From contig OX365937.1 of NCBI GenBank assembly GCA_947243795.1, forward strand, positions 620,001-684,000: 64,000 nt of DNA, given 5' to 3'. A program made the translations under genes and the position numbers. Below the pieces are notes generated by a model. The model ran no database searches. It was not told the origin of the DNA and saw nothing but the letters and a program-made list of their open reading frames with translations. Source of the DNA: Saccharomyces uvarum. Lineage: Eukaryota > Ascomycota > Saccharomycetes > Saccharomycetales > Saccharomycetaceae. Below, in pieces: positions 56,308 through 64,000 of the stretch. Positions within the stretch are counted from its first letter, which is position 1. Each line of letters opens with the position of its first letter.

Positions 56308-56801
56308 AGTATTGCTACATCAAACCATAAAAAAAAAAGCAAAAACCAAAGCACTCTCTTTCTCATTCGCCTGGCTCGGAAAAGACAGAAGCATTCTTTT
56401 TCATATTCTCTCTATATATTGCCGGAGGTTACTAATCATCCAATGTAATATATACCTTAATCAGCAGCACTTCTTATTCACTAGATATCCAGCACCAAGA
56501 CACCGTAAGCAAAGTGTCTTGTCGCCATATATCCCGGATCCTGCAATGTGCACTTAGCCAGGACTTGTTGCGTTTTGGCCCGTTTGTTTGTATAACAACT
56601 GTTGTCTGCAAATGATGCTAGTATAAAGCCCGCGGACGTCTTTACACGATACAAAAAAACTCGTAGTGACTTCGAAAGATTACAAACTAAATTACGGTTT
56701 TTGGAATTCAATTATATACCTATTTATATCTTATAGATCAAAAGTCCAATTCCAACAGTTTTACAATAATTTATACAATTGCGAGGGTATTACTGCACAC
56801 A
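56308..56801. other. BAT2-DAN1 convergent intergenic region
   Basis: A 494-bp gap. In S. cerevisiae the gene YJR149W (nitronate monooxygenase-like) lies between BAT2 and DAN1. No frame here resembles it, and the gap is too small for it. I see only AT-rich 3' sequence. Confidence 0.55.
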
Positions 56802-57653
56802 TTATAATAAAGCAGCGGCACCAGCAATGATAGCAGCACCTAAAACGTTTCCATTACCGAACTTGTGGGCACCGTTCGAGTTAACATTAATAGCATGAGA
56901 AGCAGATGAAGCGGCCGTGGTGATTGAAGAAGTCCCATTGGTACCAGTCTTGGACGAAGAGCTCACAGTGCAACCACTCTTGCAGCTAGTGACGGTAGCG
57001 TTAACAGTCGAGGCATTAGTGGCTGTCAAAGTTGCATTTTGTCCATATACAACGGATGTAATTCCACTGTTGGTAACACTGCTGGAAGCTTCCTTGGTAC
57101 TCTGAGTAACAGCTGAAGAGATTGAGGCAGAAGCTGCAGAAGTAGGGTTAACGGAGGATTGTGGAGCTGAGGTAGCAGCTTCACTTGATGAAGTAACTTC
57201 AGCAGAAGAGGCAGTAGTCTCAGCGGAAGAGGCAGTAGTCTCAGCGGAAGAGGCAGTAGTCTCAGCGGAAGTGGCGGAGGTAGATGTTGGTAAAGCAGTG
57301 TAAATACCGTCGTCCGAAAGCGCTTGAGCAATGGCAGCCTTTAATCTGGTAGAGTACCATGGAACACCAGTAATCATTCTAGTGACTTCGTCTCCAGAAA
57401 TACCGGTCAACATGGTAGTGAATTCACCATAATTGAAAACAGCGCTGGCAACTTCTGCCGGGTATGTTTCAGTTGGGTGCTGACCCTGGAAAGAGTAGTA
57501 GTCGACTAGATGGGCCCTGATATCAGAAACATAAACAGCCAATTCAATTAAATTAACTCTTTCGTCATATGGAGATAGAGTAGTGGTTGCGGAAGTAGCG
57601 GCGGCACTTGTCGCTAGTGCAAGGGCGGTAGCTGCTGTGCTTATCTTAACCAT
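56802..57653 (-). CDS. DAN1: DAN1-type cell-wall mannoprotein (PAU/TIR/DAN family)
   Basis: Encodes 283 residues (S. cerevisiae Dan1 298). It is a GPI-linked cell-wall mannoprotein made under anaerobic conditions. In order: a signal peptide (about 1-19, [19 protein letters not shown]); the seripauperin (PAU) domain at about 24-120 ([19 protein letters not shown] to [18 protein letters not shown]); a Ser/Thr/Ala-rich region with SAETTAS repeats; a C-x3-C pair near residue 223; and a C-terminal GPI signal ending [16 protein letters not shown]. The position next to BAT2 points to DAN1, but family members are similar and TIR/DAN alternatives cannot be excluded. The promoter has TATA, Rox1-like and AR1 motifs, as expected for hypoxic control. 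Confidence 0.85.
   Translation of the reverse strand: MVKISTAATALALATSAAATSATTTLSPYDERVNLIELAVYVSDIRAHLVDYYSFQGQHPTETYPAEVASAVFNYGEFTTMLTGISGDEVTRMITGVPWYSTRLKAAIAQALSDDGIYTALPTSTSATSAETTASSAETTASSAETTASSAEVTSSSEAATSAPQSSVNPTSAASASISSAVTQSTKEASSSVTNSGITSVVYGQNATLTATNASTVNATVTSCKSGCTVSSSSKTGTNGTSSITTAASSASHAINVNSNGAHKFGNGNVLGAAIIAGAAALL
57199..57270. repeat. 21-bp minisatellite inside DAN1
   Basis: Three near-perfect 21-bp units (57199-57219, 57220-57240, 57241-57261) and part of a fourth encode the repeated peptide SAETTAS. The second and third units are identical. Such in-frame repeats are common in wall-protein stalks and change in number between strains. Confidence 0.85.
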
Positions 57654-57749
57654 TGCTTAATTTAGAGGTATACTTGCTATGTTTGCAGATTTTAGTAGAG
57701 TTTGAAAGATGATCGTACGAGCATATTGATAATGACAATTGATCCAAGC

Positions 57750-57856
57750 TATTTATACCTATCAAGTGCGTTCAGAATCGTTCACACAAATGCGCAAGAG
57801 CCTTATCTCTGCATTCTTGCTAATCTTTTTTCATTATTCCGTTCCTGAACAATGGG
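57750..57856 (-). promoter_or_regulatory. DAN1 promoter: TATA box and Rox1-like site
   Basis: On the minus strand TATAAATA lies at 57750-57757, about 100 bp upstream of the DAN1 ATG. CCCATTGTTC (57847-57856) matches the core of the Rox1 consensus YYYATTGTTCTC. Rox1 represses hypoxic genes when heme is present, in line with DAN1 biology. Confidence 0.6.
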
Positions 57857-58049
57857 CTTCATCTTCAAGGCACGTTCTGTATGTTTTTTCATCTGTCAAA
57901 CAAATGCGCTGGGCATAAAGAACTTCTCCGTAGGAAACCGCGAATAGAAGGCCCTTTAAAATTTCTTTTTATGGTTCAACAATAGGATTACAAACTTTTT
58001 TATTTAAAGCGTCGTTCTGGAGACATTTACATAACTTTTGCCGTAGGCG

Positions 58050-58057
58050 CTAAACGA
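58050..58057 (-). promoter_or_regulatory. AR1-type anaerobic response element upstream of DAN1
   Basis: TCGTTTAG on the minus strand matches the AR1 consensus TCGTTYAG defined for the DAN/TIR genes and bound by Upc2-type activators. It lies about 400 bp upstream of the DAN1 ATG in the orientation of the gene. A further TATACGA (58563-58569), a sterol-response core, lies 910 bp upstream. Confidence 0.55.
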
Positions 58058-58142
58058 CTCTCGAAACGGAAAAGTTTTCCTCCCCCAACTTAGTAAGCTG
58101 TACACTAGTGAACATGCTGCAATGTGTATTGTTTGGGGTCAA

Positions 58143-58171
58143 ACGCGCTCAAAGGGCACCTGAGAGCGCGT
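58143..58171. repeat. GC-rich 8-bp inverted repeat, 13-nt loop
   Basis: ACGCGCTC (58143-58150) and GAGCGCGT (58164-58171) are perfect reverse complements in otherwise AT-rich DNA about 490 bp upstream of DAN1. The arms contain CGCG cores and could be a paired protein site or a hairpin. Confidence 0.6.
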
Positions 58172-58956
58172 GAGATTCAAAAAACCTTATCTATAAGGAG
58201 AAAAAAGGTTAACATTTATCTGCCTTTTTTATCCTAGGCAGTTGAAAGAATTCTGTATCAGGAAATTAGATGTTGTTACCTCAACATTTCCTCATTCTAT
58301 ACTGTCTACCGCTTCACTCCCTGATAATAAAGGGTCATTCGCATAAGAATTAACGCGATGGCATGCATTTATACGATTGTCGCTACCTTGCCTGGGAGAA
58401 AAAAAAACAGCTCGTACAATTTCGTAGCCTTGAATGTTCTCTTCCGACGTTAACATACGCTGGTACACACTAGGATAACCCCTCAGACTCAACTGTTCTT
58501 TACCTCTAAAGTTGAAGAGTTACATTTAGCTTACATAATTGATGATACTTGAAATGTCTACCTATACGAATTCAAAATTTAATTTCGATACGCTACTTGG
58601 ATCTAGAAATTGTTAACTATAACAATTGCTAAAAGTTGAACAGTCTTGCCCTATGGTCATTATAGCAGGGGTATATTAAACGCATTTCTTTTCATACGCT
58701 AGAATTATCGTATTGCCATCACTGAGCTGTTTGTGCTCTTACAAACTTTTGAAGCAATCCTTGATTCCTCTTGTTACCTAGTTATTCTATTAAATTTTTA
58801 CATAATTAAAAACTCCAGAAATGAAGGATTGAACAAAGGAAGTAATTGTTAATTTAGGTAGTCCGCGAAGACTCGGTGGTAGACACCGAAGTGTAATGAG
58901 GGGACTATATGTCACCAGAAAATTGGTAAATTGTAGTTAGTTACTATACCAACACA

Positions 58957-59019
58957 CCTGCCTTTACAGGCACTCTTCCTGCCTTTACAGGCACTCTTAC
59001 TTTCTTTACAGGCACCCTT
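58957..59019. repeat. 21-bp minisatellite, three units
   Basis: Three tandem 21-bp units (58957-58977, 58978-58998, 58999-59019). The first two are identical; the third differs at a few positions. Each carries the core CTTTACAGGCA, and the first two contain the hairpin-like word GCCTTTACAGGC. The region is non-coding as far as I can see, although 21 is a multiple of three. Confidence 0.8.
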
Positions 59020-59564
59020 CCTGTCTTCTATCATTAATTAACATGAATGATAATGCGACGAACAAGAATAGAAACAAAGCGAATCTTAGCACCGACGCCT
59101 AGTGTGAATAGCCAAAATCCATCATTGATCCATCCTCTACTTTAACAGCAGCTAGTTAATATTTTACATCAACACTTAATACTACCACTACAAGTCCCAA
59201 TACAGATATAACTGACACTATCAACATTATTAGCTCAAAATAATTTTGAGATGCGTTTACTGTTTCACGTAAAATGACAGACGTTTCATTAACATCATTA
59301 AGGTCCAATTCACAGTAACATATGCTTTGTGATTACTCTATTTGTCCATGGTACCGTTATAAGCATAATTATATATAGAATTTAGAGTAAAATACAATTT
59401 TAGCATGAACCTGTACAACATTTTATTTTCTAATAAAAACATACTCGGTAATGTTAAATACCATTTGAAAACCACAAACGACTCAAGCTTCACACGTGCT
59501 CTTGTATAAAACAAATAGATAAATCCTACTGTTAACATCAGTTCATTTAAAACCGTTATCTAAA

Positions 59565-60764
59565 TTATACTGTTGCATTAGGTTCAAAAGAGGTCTCGTG
59601 GAAATGAAAGGGGTATGTAGATGGAGCATACCTATCATATAAACCTTTTAAATCCAGCAAATCCGGTGTTAGTTCACTTATCTTTGTGACACCTAGTAAT
59701 CTCATTGATAATTTCAATTCGTTGATTATAATATCGAAAGCTTTTTCTACACCGGCTTGTCCATAAACTGAATTTGCGTATAAGAAAGGAGAAGCGATAC
59801 CGATACCACTTGCTCCCAAACATAAGGCTTTTAAAATATCTGTACCACGACGAATACCGCCATCAATCAAAATGTCAAAATTTTTATCCAAGCCACGACT
59901 TTTCAATACTGGCACAGATTCAGCTAAAACTTCTATTGGTGGAACAGAGAAATCCAATTGTCTACCACCATGATTTGACAGTACCACACCTTTACAGCCA
60001 ATTTCAGCAGCTTTAATGATATCGTCTATTCTTTGAACTCCCTTTAAGATAATTGGTAGACTTGTTAACGTTCTAAAATTTTCTATATCCTTCCAAGTTA
60101 AAGCTGTATCAATTAATTTTGATAAAGCTCCTGAAGTGCCATTAGCAGTTTGGGAACCTTTCATAATATTTGGTCCCTTTTTATTTGCACATGAAAATTT
60201 AAATCTCAAGTCTTTTTCTCTGTTGCCGGCTTGTGGCGCATCAACAGTAACAAATAGTGCTTTCAAACCTAAATGTTCTGCTTTTTTAATTAAGTCGTGT
60301 GTAATTTTTCTATCACCGTTTACATATAACTGAAACCATTGAGTTTGCTTCTCATTAACTTTTGCAGCTGTAATCTCATCTAAAGAATTTGACGAAAACG
60401 TTGAAATCATTTGCGGAACCAGAACATCTGTACTACCACAGGCTTTTACTATATCAATTTCACCACCACTTGGGTTACCTAGACCACATAATGCTGTGGC
60501 ACTGATATAAAATGGAATTTGAAAAATTTCACCAAGGATCTTAGATGATAAATCGATATCTGTAACGTCTACTAGGATTTTTGGTTTGAAGAAAATCCCA
60601 TGGAAAGAATGATGATTTTGTCTGTAAGAGACTTCATCGTCTGCAGCGGATGAATAGTAGGCATAAACCGCTTTTGGTAAAGTTTTAGAGGCAATGACTT
60701 CAAATTCGTTCAAATTGAAAACTAAATCTAGAGACGGAATATCCGGTTTTTGATCTTGGGTCAT
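59565..60764 (-). CDS. FMN-dependent 2-hydroxy-acid dehydrogenase/oxidase, cytochrome b2-like without heme domain
   Basis: Encodes 399 residues. It aligns by eye along its full length with the flavin domain of Cyb2 (L-lactate:cytochrome c oxidoreductase), but has neither the mitochondrial leader nor the b5-type heme domain; it starts where the Cyb2 flavin domain starts (LNEFEVIASKTLPKAVYAYY). Catalytic and FMN-binding counterparts are present: Tyr in AYYSSAADDE, Tyr in WFQLYVNGD, Asp and Arg in FVTVDAPQAGNREKD, Lys in LPIILKGVQR, and His and Arg in LSNHGGRQLDF. Without heme, electrons must go to oxygen or another acceptor, so an oxidase or cytosolic dehydrogenase is possible. The substrate is unknown; lactate or a related 2-hydroxy acid is the guess. 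No peroxisomal C-terminal signal is seen (ends PNATV). I know no S. cerevisiae S288C gene with this make-up. Confidence 0.9.
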   Translation of the reverse strand: MTQDQKPDIPSLDLVFNLNEFEVIASKTLPKAVYAYYSSAADDEVSYRQNHHSFHGIFFKPKILVDVTDIDLSSKILGEIFQIPFYISATALCGLGNPSGGEIDIVKACGSTDVLVPQMISTFSSNSLDEITAAKVNEKQTQWFQLYVNGDRKITHDLIKKAEHLGLKALFVTVDAPQAGNREKDLRFKFSCANKKGPNIMKGSQTANGTSGALSKLIDTALTWKDIENFRTLTSLPIILKGVQRIDDIIKAAEIGCKGVVLSNHGGRQLDFSVPPIEVLAESVPVLKSRGLDKNFDILIDGGIRRGTDILKALCLGASGIGIASPFLYANSVYGQAGVEKAFDIIINELKLSMRLLGVTKISELTPDLLDLKGLYDRYAPSTYPFHFHETSFEPNATV

Positions 60765-61601
60765 ATTCCAGAGTTGGCTATTTGACTATGAGCAGGAAAA
60801 TAGCCATTTATGAGGCGAAAGACTGGATTTACAAGTAAATTCGATGTAGTTCTGAGATACTATATATACGTGCCTATATACAAGTATATACTATCGTGCA
60901 CATATACAAATATATGTAGTACATGCAAATACGTGGGATATACGTGGGTTGTGTTCACCAGCGGGATATTAAAGAACGAATTGCTTTAAAACCAATTGCC
61001 AAATTCAGTTTCAAATTTCATTATGTGGTTTATTGACTCCACACAATGGCGCGCGCGTCATGTATCGCTTTTGTGCGTAGAAAACAGCATCTCCACAATG
61101 CGTAGAAATTGGAAAAATCGGAACCTATCGAGTATTATCCAATATAATAAGAGTATTATCCAATATAATAATGTCTTTACACCCCCACTTTGTTAACAGT
61201 TCACATTCTTATATAGATTTGTGTCGCTGTATCGAATATTGAAATGCTAAGATCACATGCTCTGGCGGTGTAATTTTACGCTTCATTGCGCGCGCGCTGT
61301 CTGATGCTTTCGATGGTCCAATCGCGCGCCAGAAATTCGATGACAGTCATCATCGCTAAACAGAGTTGGCCACAAATGATGGGTTAAAAACTATGAACAC
61401 CTATCACGAGTGCCTACACGAGTAGATAAGAGACCAACCGAAGTCCCAAATGATGGAGTTGATTATTGAACAGACAGATATTATAAAGGAACCTTCTATA
61501 TCTCTTGGAATCATGAAATATTTCCTTTTTTATTCTTGTTTTACTTTCATCGTGTAAAATATTATAATAGACTACAAACATTCCACTTATATAAGAAAAA
61601 T
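60765..61601. other. Divergent intergenic region of the FMN enzyme and SEO1-like genes
   Basis: An 837-bp shared upstream region. Near the FMN gene are alternating TATATA/TACGTG words (about 60862-60950). The middle has three CG-alternating blocks (61049-61057, 61288-61297, 61324-61329) and a perfect 21-bp tandem duplication (61130-61171). A TATA-like TATATAAG (61588-61595) lies very close to the SEO1-like ATG. I see no CACGTG. Confidence 0.5.
61130..61171. repeat. Perfect 21-bp tandem duplication
   Basis: Two identical 21-bp copies (61130-61150 and 61151-61171) beginning GAGTATTATCC lie in the divergent promoter region. Being perfect, the duplication is probably recent. Confidence 0.9.
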
Positions 61602-63377
61602 ATGTCTTCAATTATTAAGGAAATCTTTGTAGACCCCTACAAAAGGTTGAAATGGGGGTTTATCCCAGTGAAGAGACATGTAGACGACTTACAAGGTGAT
61701 TCAGACTCTATAACAAACTTAACTAACTCGGACGATACCAACAGTCAGAAAACGATAGAAGATAATAGTAATAATAAAACTGAGAAGGCCAATCTGTACT
61801 CTGAAATAACTCATCACGATCAAAATAATGAGGAAGATACTGTAATTTATGAATATAGAGATGAAGCCAATAGATCATGGTGGAAATTCTTCGATGAACA
61901 AGAATATCGTATCAATAAAAAGGAAAGATCACACAATAAATGGTACAGTTGGTTCAAAGAGGGAACATGCTACGAAGAAAAAAAACTATTGGTTAAATTG
62001 GACGTTCTTTTAGCTTTTTACTCATGTATTGCCTATTGGATTAAATATTTGGATACTGTCAACGTAAACAACGCCTACGTCTCAGGTATGAAGGAGGATT
62101 TAGGTTTCAAAGGTAATGATTTAGTTCATACTCAAGTAATGTACACAGTTGGTAATATTATCTTCCAATTACCTTTTTTGATCTACCTAAATAAAATTCC
62201 ATTAAATTACGTTTTACCAAGCTTAGACTTATGTTGGTCATTATTGACCATTGGTGCTGCCTATGTCAATTCTGTCCCACACTTAAAAGCAATCAGGTTT
62301 TTCATTGGTGCTTTTGAAGCCCCGAGTTATTTGGCATACCAATATTTATTCGGTTCTTTTTATAAACATGATGAAATGGTGCGTCGTTCTGCTTTCTATT
62401 ATTTGGGCCAATACCTCGGCATCCTATCTGCCGGTGGTATTCAATCAGCAGTATTTTCATCGCTAAATGGTGTAAATGGTTTGGAGGGTTGGAGATGGAA
62501 TTTTATTATCGACGCAATTGTATCCGTCGCGGTGGGTATCATTGGTTTCTATGTCCTACCAGGTGATCCATACAATTGTTATTCAATTTTCTTAACTGAC
62601 GATGAAATTAGATTAGCTAGAAAAAGATTAAAGGAAAATCAAACTGGTAAAAGTAATTTTGAAACGAAAATCTTTGATATTAAACTATGGAAATCTATTT
62701 TTGGTGATTGGAAAATCTATATTTTATCTTTATGGAATATCTTCTGCTGGAACGACAGTAACGTGTCGTCAGGTGCATACCTGCTTTGGTTGAAATCTCT
62801 AAAAAGATATTCTATCCCAAAGGTTAATCAGTTATCTATGATTACTCCAGGTTTAGGTATGGTTTATTTGATGCTTACCGGTGTTATTGCAGATAAATTT
62901 CATTCCCGTTGGTTTGCAATTATTTTCACTCAAGTTTTTAATATCATTGGTAACTCCATATTAGCCGCTTGGGACGTCGCAGAAGGAGCCAAATGGTTTG
63001 GGTTCATGCTACAATGTTTTGGTTGGGCTATGGCACCTGTTTTATACTCGTGGCAAAATGATATTTGTCGTAGGGATGCTCAAACTAGAGCTATTACATT
63101 AGTTACAATGAATATCATGGCTCAAACATCTACTGCATGGATTAGTGTTTTAGTTTGGAAAACAGAAGAAGCTCCAAGGTATCTAAAGGGGTTTACCTTC
63201 ACCGCATGTTCGGCTTTCTGTCTTTCTGTTTGGACTTTTGTTGTTTTATACTTCTACAAACGTGATGAAAGGAATAATGCCAAGGAGAACGGTATTATAC
63301 TTTACAACTCTGAATATGATGAACAAAAGCCAACATCAAAAAAAGTCGAAATTATATCAATAGGCAATGAAAAATAA
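61602..63377 (+). CDS. SEO1: SEO1-like permease of the allantoate/Dal5 (ACS) family
   Basis: Encodes 591 residues from 61602 (S. cerevisiae Seo1 593). It is a very close match to the Seo1 I remember, starting [20 protein letters not shown]. Seo1 is a putative permease; mutants resist ethionine sulfoxide, so sulfur-containing amino-acid derivatives are suspected substrates. It has a long hydrophilic N-terminus (about 115 residues, ending in the conserved [21 protein letters not shown]), then about twelve membrane segments in two blocks, with a loop at about 325-370. I chose 61602 because the codons upstream add a leader not seen in Seo1. In S. cerevisiae SEO1 is at the left end of chromosome I, so its position here reflects subtelomeric exchange or a second copy. 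It is divergent from the FMN enzyme gene. Confidence 0.9.
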   Translation: MSSIIKEIFVDPYKRLKWGFIPVKRHVDDLQGDSDSITNLTNSDDTNSQKTIEDNSNNKTEKANLYSEITHHDQNNEEDTVIYEYRDEANRSWWKFFDEQEYRINKKERSHNKWYSWFKEGTCYEEKKLLVKLDVLLAFYSCIAYWIKYLDTVNVNNAYVSGMKEDLGFKGNDLVHTQVMYTVGNIIFQLPFLIYLNKIPLNYVLPSLDLCWSLLTIGAAYVNSVPHLKAIRFFIGAFEAPSYLAYQYLFGSFYKHDEMVRRSAFYYLGQYLGILSAGGIQSAVFSSLNGVNGLEGWRWNFIIDAIVSVAVGIIGFYVLPGDPYNCYSIFLTDDEIRLARKRLKENQTGKSNFETKIFDIKLWKSIFGDWKIYILSLWNIFCWNDSNVSSGAYLLWLKSLKRYSIPKVNQLSMITPGLGMVYLMLTGVIADKFHSRWFAIIFTQVFNIIGNSILAAWDVAEGAKWFGFMLQCFGWAMAPVLYSWQNDICRRDAQTRAITLVTMNIMAQTSTAWISVLVWKTEEAPRYLKGFTFTACSAFCLSVWTFVVLYFYKRDERNNAKENGIILYNSEYDEQKPTSKKVEIISIGNEK

Positions 63378-64000
63378 TTTTAGCAATCAATTTTAACCTT
63401 GTATCCTTATAACTTTCATTAAAATACTACAAGTTTTAGAAGTTTAGAATATTCGCAAGTATGCTGTAAAGCTAACTGTGACTGGTGTTCAAGGGACAAT
63501 CACACCAAATCCCGTTTGATGTTTGTGTTTGCGTTGCTTTTACACTAAGCAGATTCACTGTATTTGGGTTGCTTAAACCAGAAGGCTACATTATATAATC
63601 GGTAGGAGAACTAAAATTTTTTTTTAGCTAGAAGTTGCTGAAATTTACACATACGTTATTGTATTAAGCATGATTGCTGCGGAATGGTCTTAGATTGCGA
63701 TTTGTGAGCATTCAGGCTACCTTCGTATAGACAGAAATCGTGAAGAAGAGTGAGGAGGTCTGGCACGATTATTTGATGCACAAATATTATGATAGAGTTG
63801 AGGCGGAAAGGTTATAATTTTCTAGTCAGTCTTCAGTCTTTTTAGTGACATCCTGCTCTCCTCGGGTATTGTTTTAGATATGAATCCACATCTCAAATAC
63901 GTGGTTTAATAGATTTTGAGAAACATTGCAATTAATATAAGCACGTATGGCAAAACTGATCAACGAAAGAAGTCTTTTGTAAAGTTATTTGAAGGTATCA
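63378..64000. other. Right-end non-coding region
   Basis: The last 623 bp are AT-rich and hold the 3' end of the SEO1-like gene. I see no open frame of note, no Y' or X element core, no telomeric repeat and no transposon end. The next gene must lie beyond the window. Confidence 0.45.

Larger units (their letters stand above)
57654..59564. other. Gene-free region between DAN1 and the FMN enzyme gene
   Basis: A 1.9-kb AT-rich stretch. Its left part is the DAN1 promoter. Further right are an 8-bp GC-rich inverted repeat (58143-58171), a nested stem-like element (58859-58907) and a 21-bp minisatellite (58957-59019). No frame longer than about 66 codons shows any family resemblance. No long terminal repeat of a Ty family is recognisable, and I see no tRNA. 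Confidence 0.5.

Noticed and set aside
57654-59564. Remnant of a Ty element or solo LTR in the large gap
   Set aside because: I looked for LTR ends typical of Ty1-Ty4 and Ty5 and found none. Short Thr/Ser-rich frames there are too short to assign.
61536-61601. Longer N-terminus for the SEO1-like protein (22 extra residues)
   Set aside because: The extension has no counterpart in Seo1, and it begins at a non-ATG codon (TTG). The ATG at 61602 gives the family N-terminus.
63378-64000. Telomeric X or Y' element at the right edge
   Set aside because: No TG1-3 repeats and no X-core features are visible. The window seems to end before the chromosome end.

Overview
The window is nuclear DNA of a budding yeast of the genus Saccharomyces. 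Almost every gene matches, in order and orientation, the right arm of S. cerevisiae chromosome X from IBA57 (YJR122W) to DAN1 (YJR150C). Many proteins differ from the S. cerevisiae versions I remember by about 5-15 percent (Mns1, Bat2, Rsf2, Ipa1), so this is probably a more distant sister species (S. uvarum, S. eubayanus, S. arboricola and S. kudriavzevii are candidates). I could not run a comparison to decide. Gene names rest on remembered protein sequences plus synteny.

Layout. 1-16.5 kb: 3' part of IBA57, RPS5, the MFS gene YJR124C, ENT3, VPS70, RSF2, the H/ACA snoRNA gene snR3, EFM3, STR2. 16.9-28.1 kb: MNS1, NMD5, XPT1, SGM1, MCM22, TIM8, TTI2. 28.3-40.1 kb: MET5, IML1, HOM6. 40.1-56.3 kb: HIR3, IPA1, YJR142W, PMT4, MGM101, RPS4A (spliced, with a 14-nt first exon), HMS2, BAT2. 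From 56.3 kb synteny with S. cerevisiae decays: the DAN1 position is kept, but there is no room for YJR149W, and DAN4 and DAL5 are not next. Instead there are 1.9 kb without a gene, a gene for a flavocytochrome-b2-like FMN enzyme that lacks the heme domain, and a divergently transcribed SEO1-type transporter. This is a subtelomere-like accessory segment.

The genes are mostly single-copy housekeeping genes rather than one system. Several touch sulfur and amino-acid metabolism (STR2, MET5, HOM6, BAT2, plus the SEO1-like transporter), and the MET5 promoter carries clear Cbf1 and Met31/32-type motifs. They are scattered and share no operon-like layout.

The best non-protein find is snR3 at about 13.16-13.35 kb. 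It has two hairpins, an H box, guide pockets that fit 25S rRNA pseudouridines 2129, 2133 and 2264, a TATA box and two upstream Tbf1-type motifs. The best accessory find is the heme-less b2-like enzyme paired with the SEO1-like transporter. I found no tRNA gene, CRISPR array, transposon or virus-derived element, and no strong sign of an undescribed multi-gene system.
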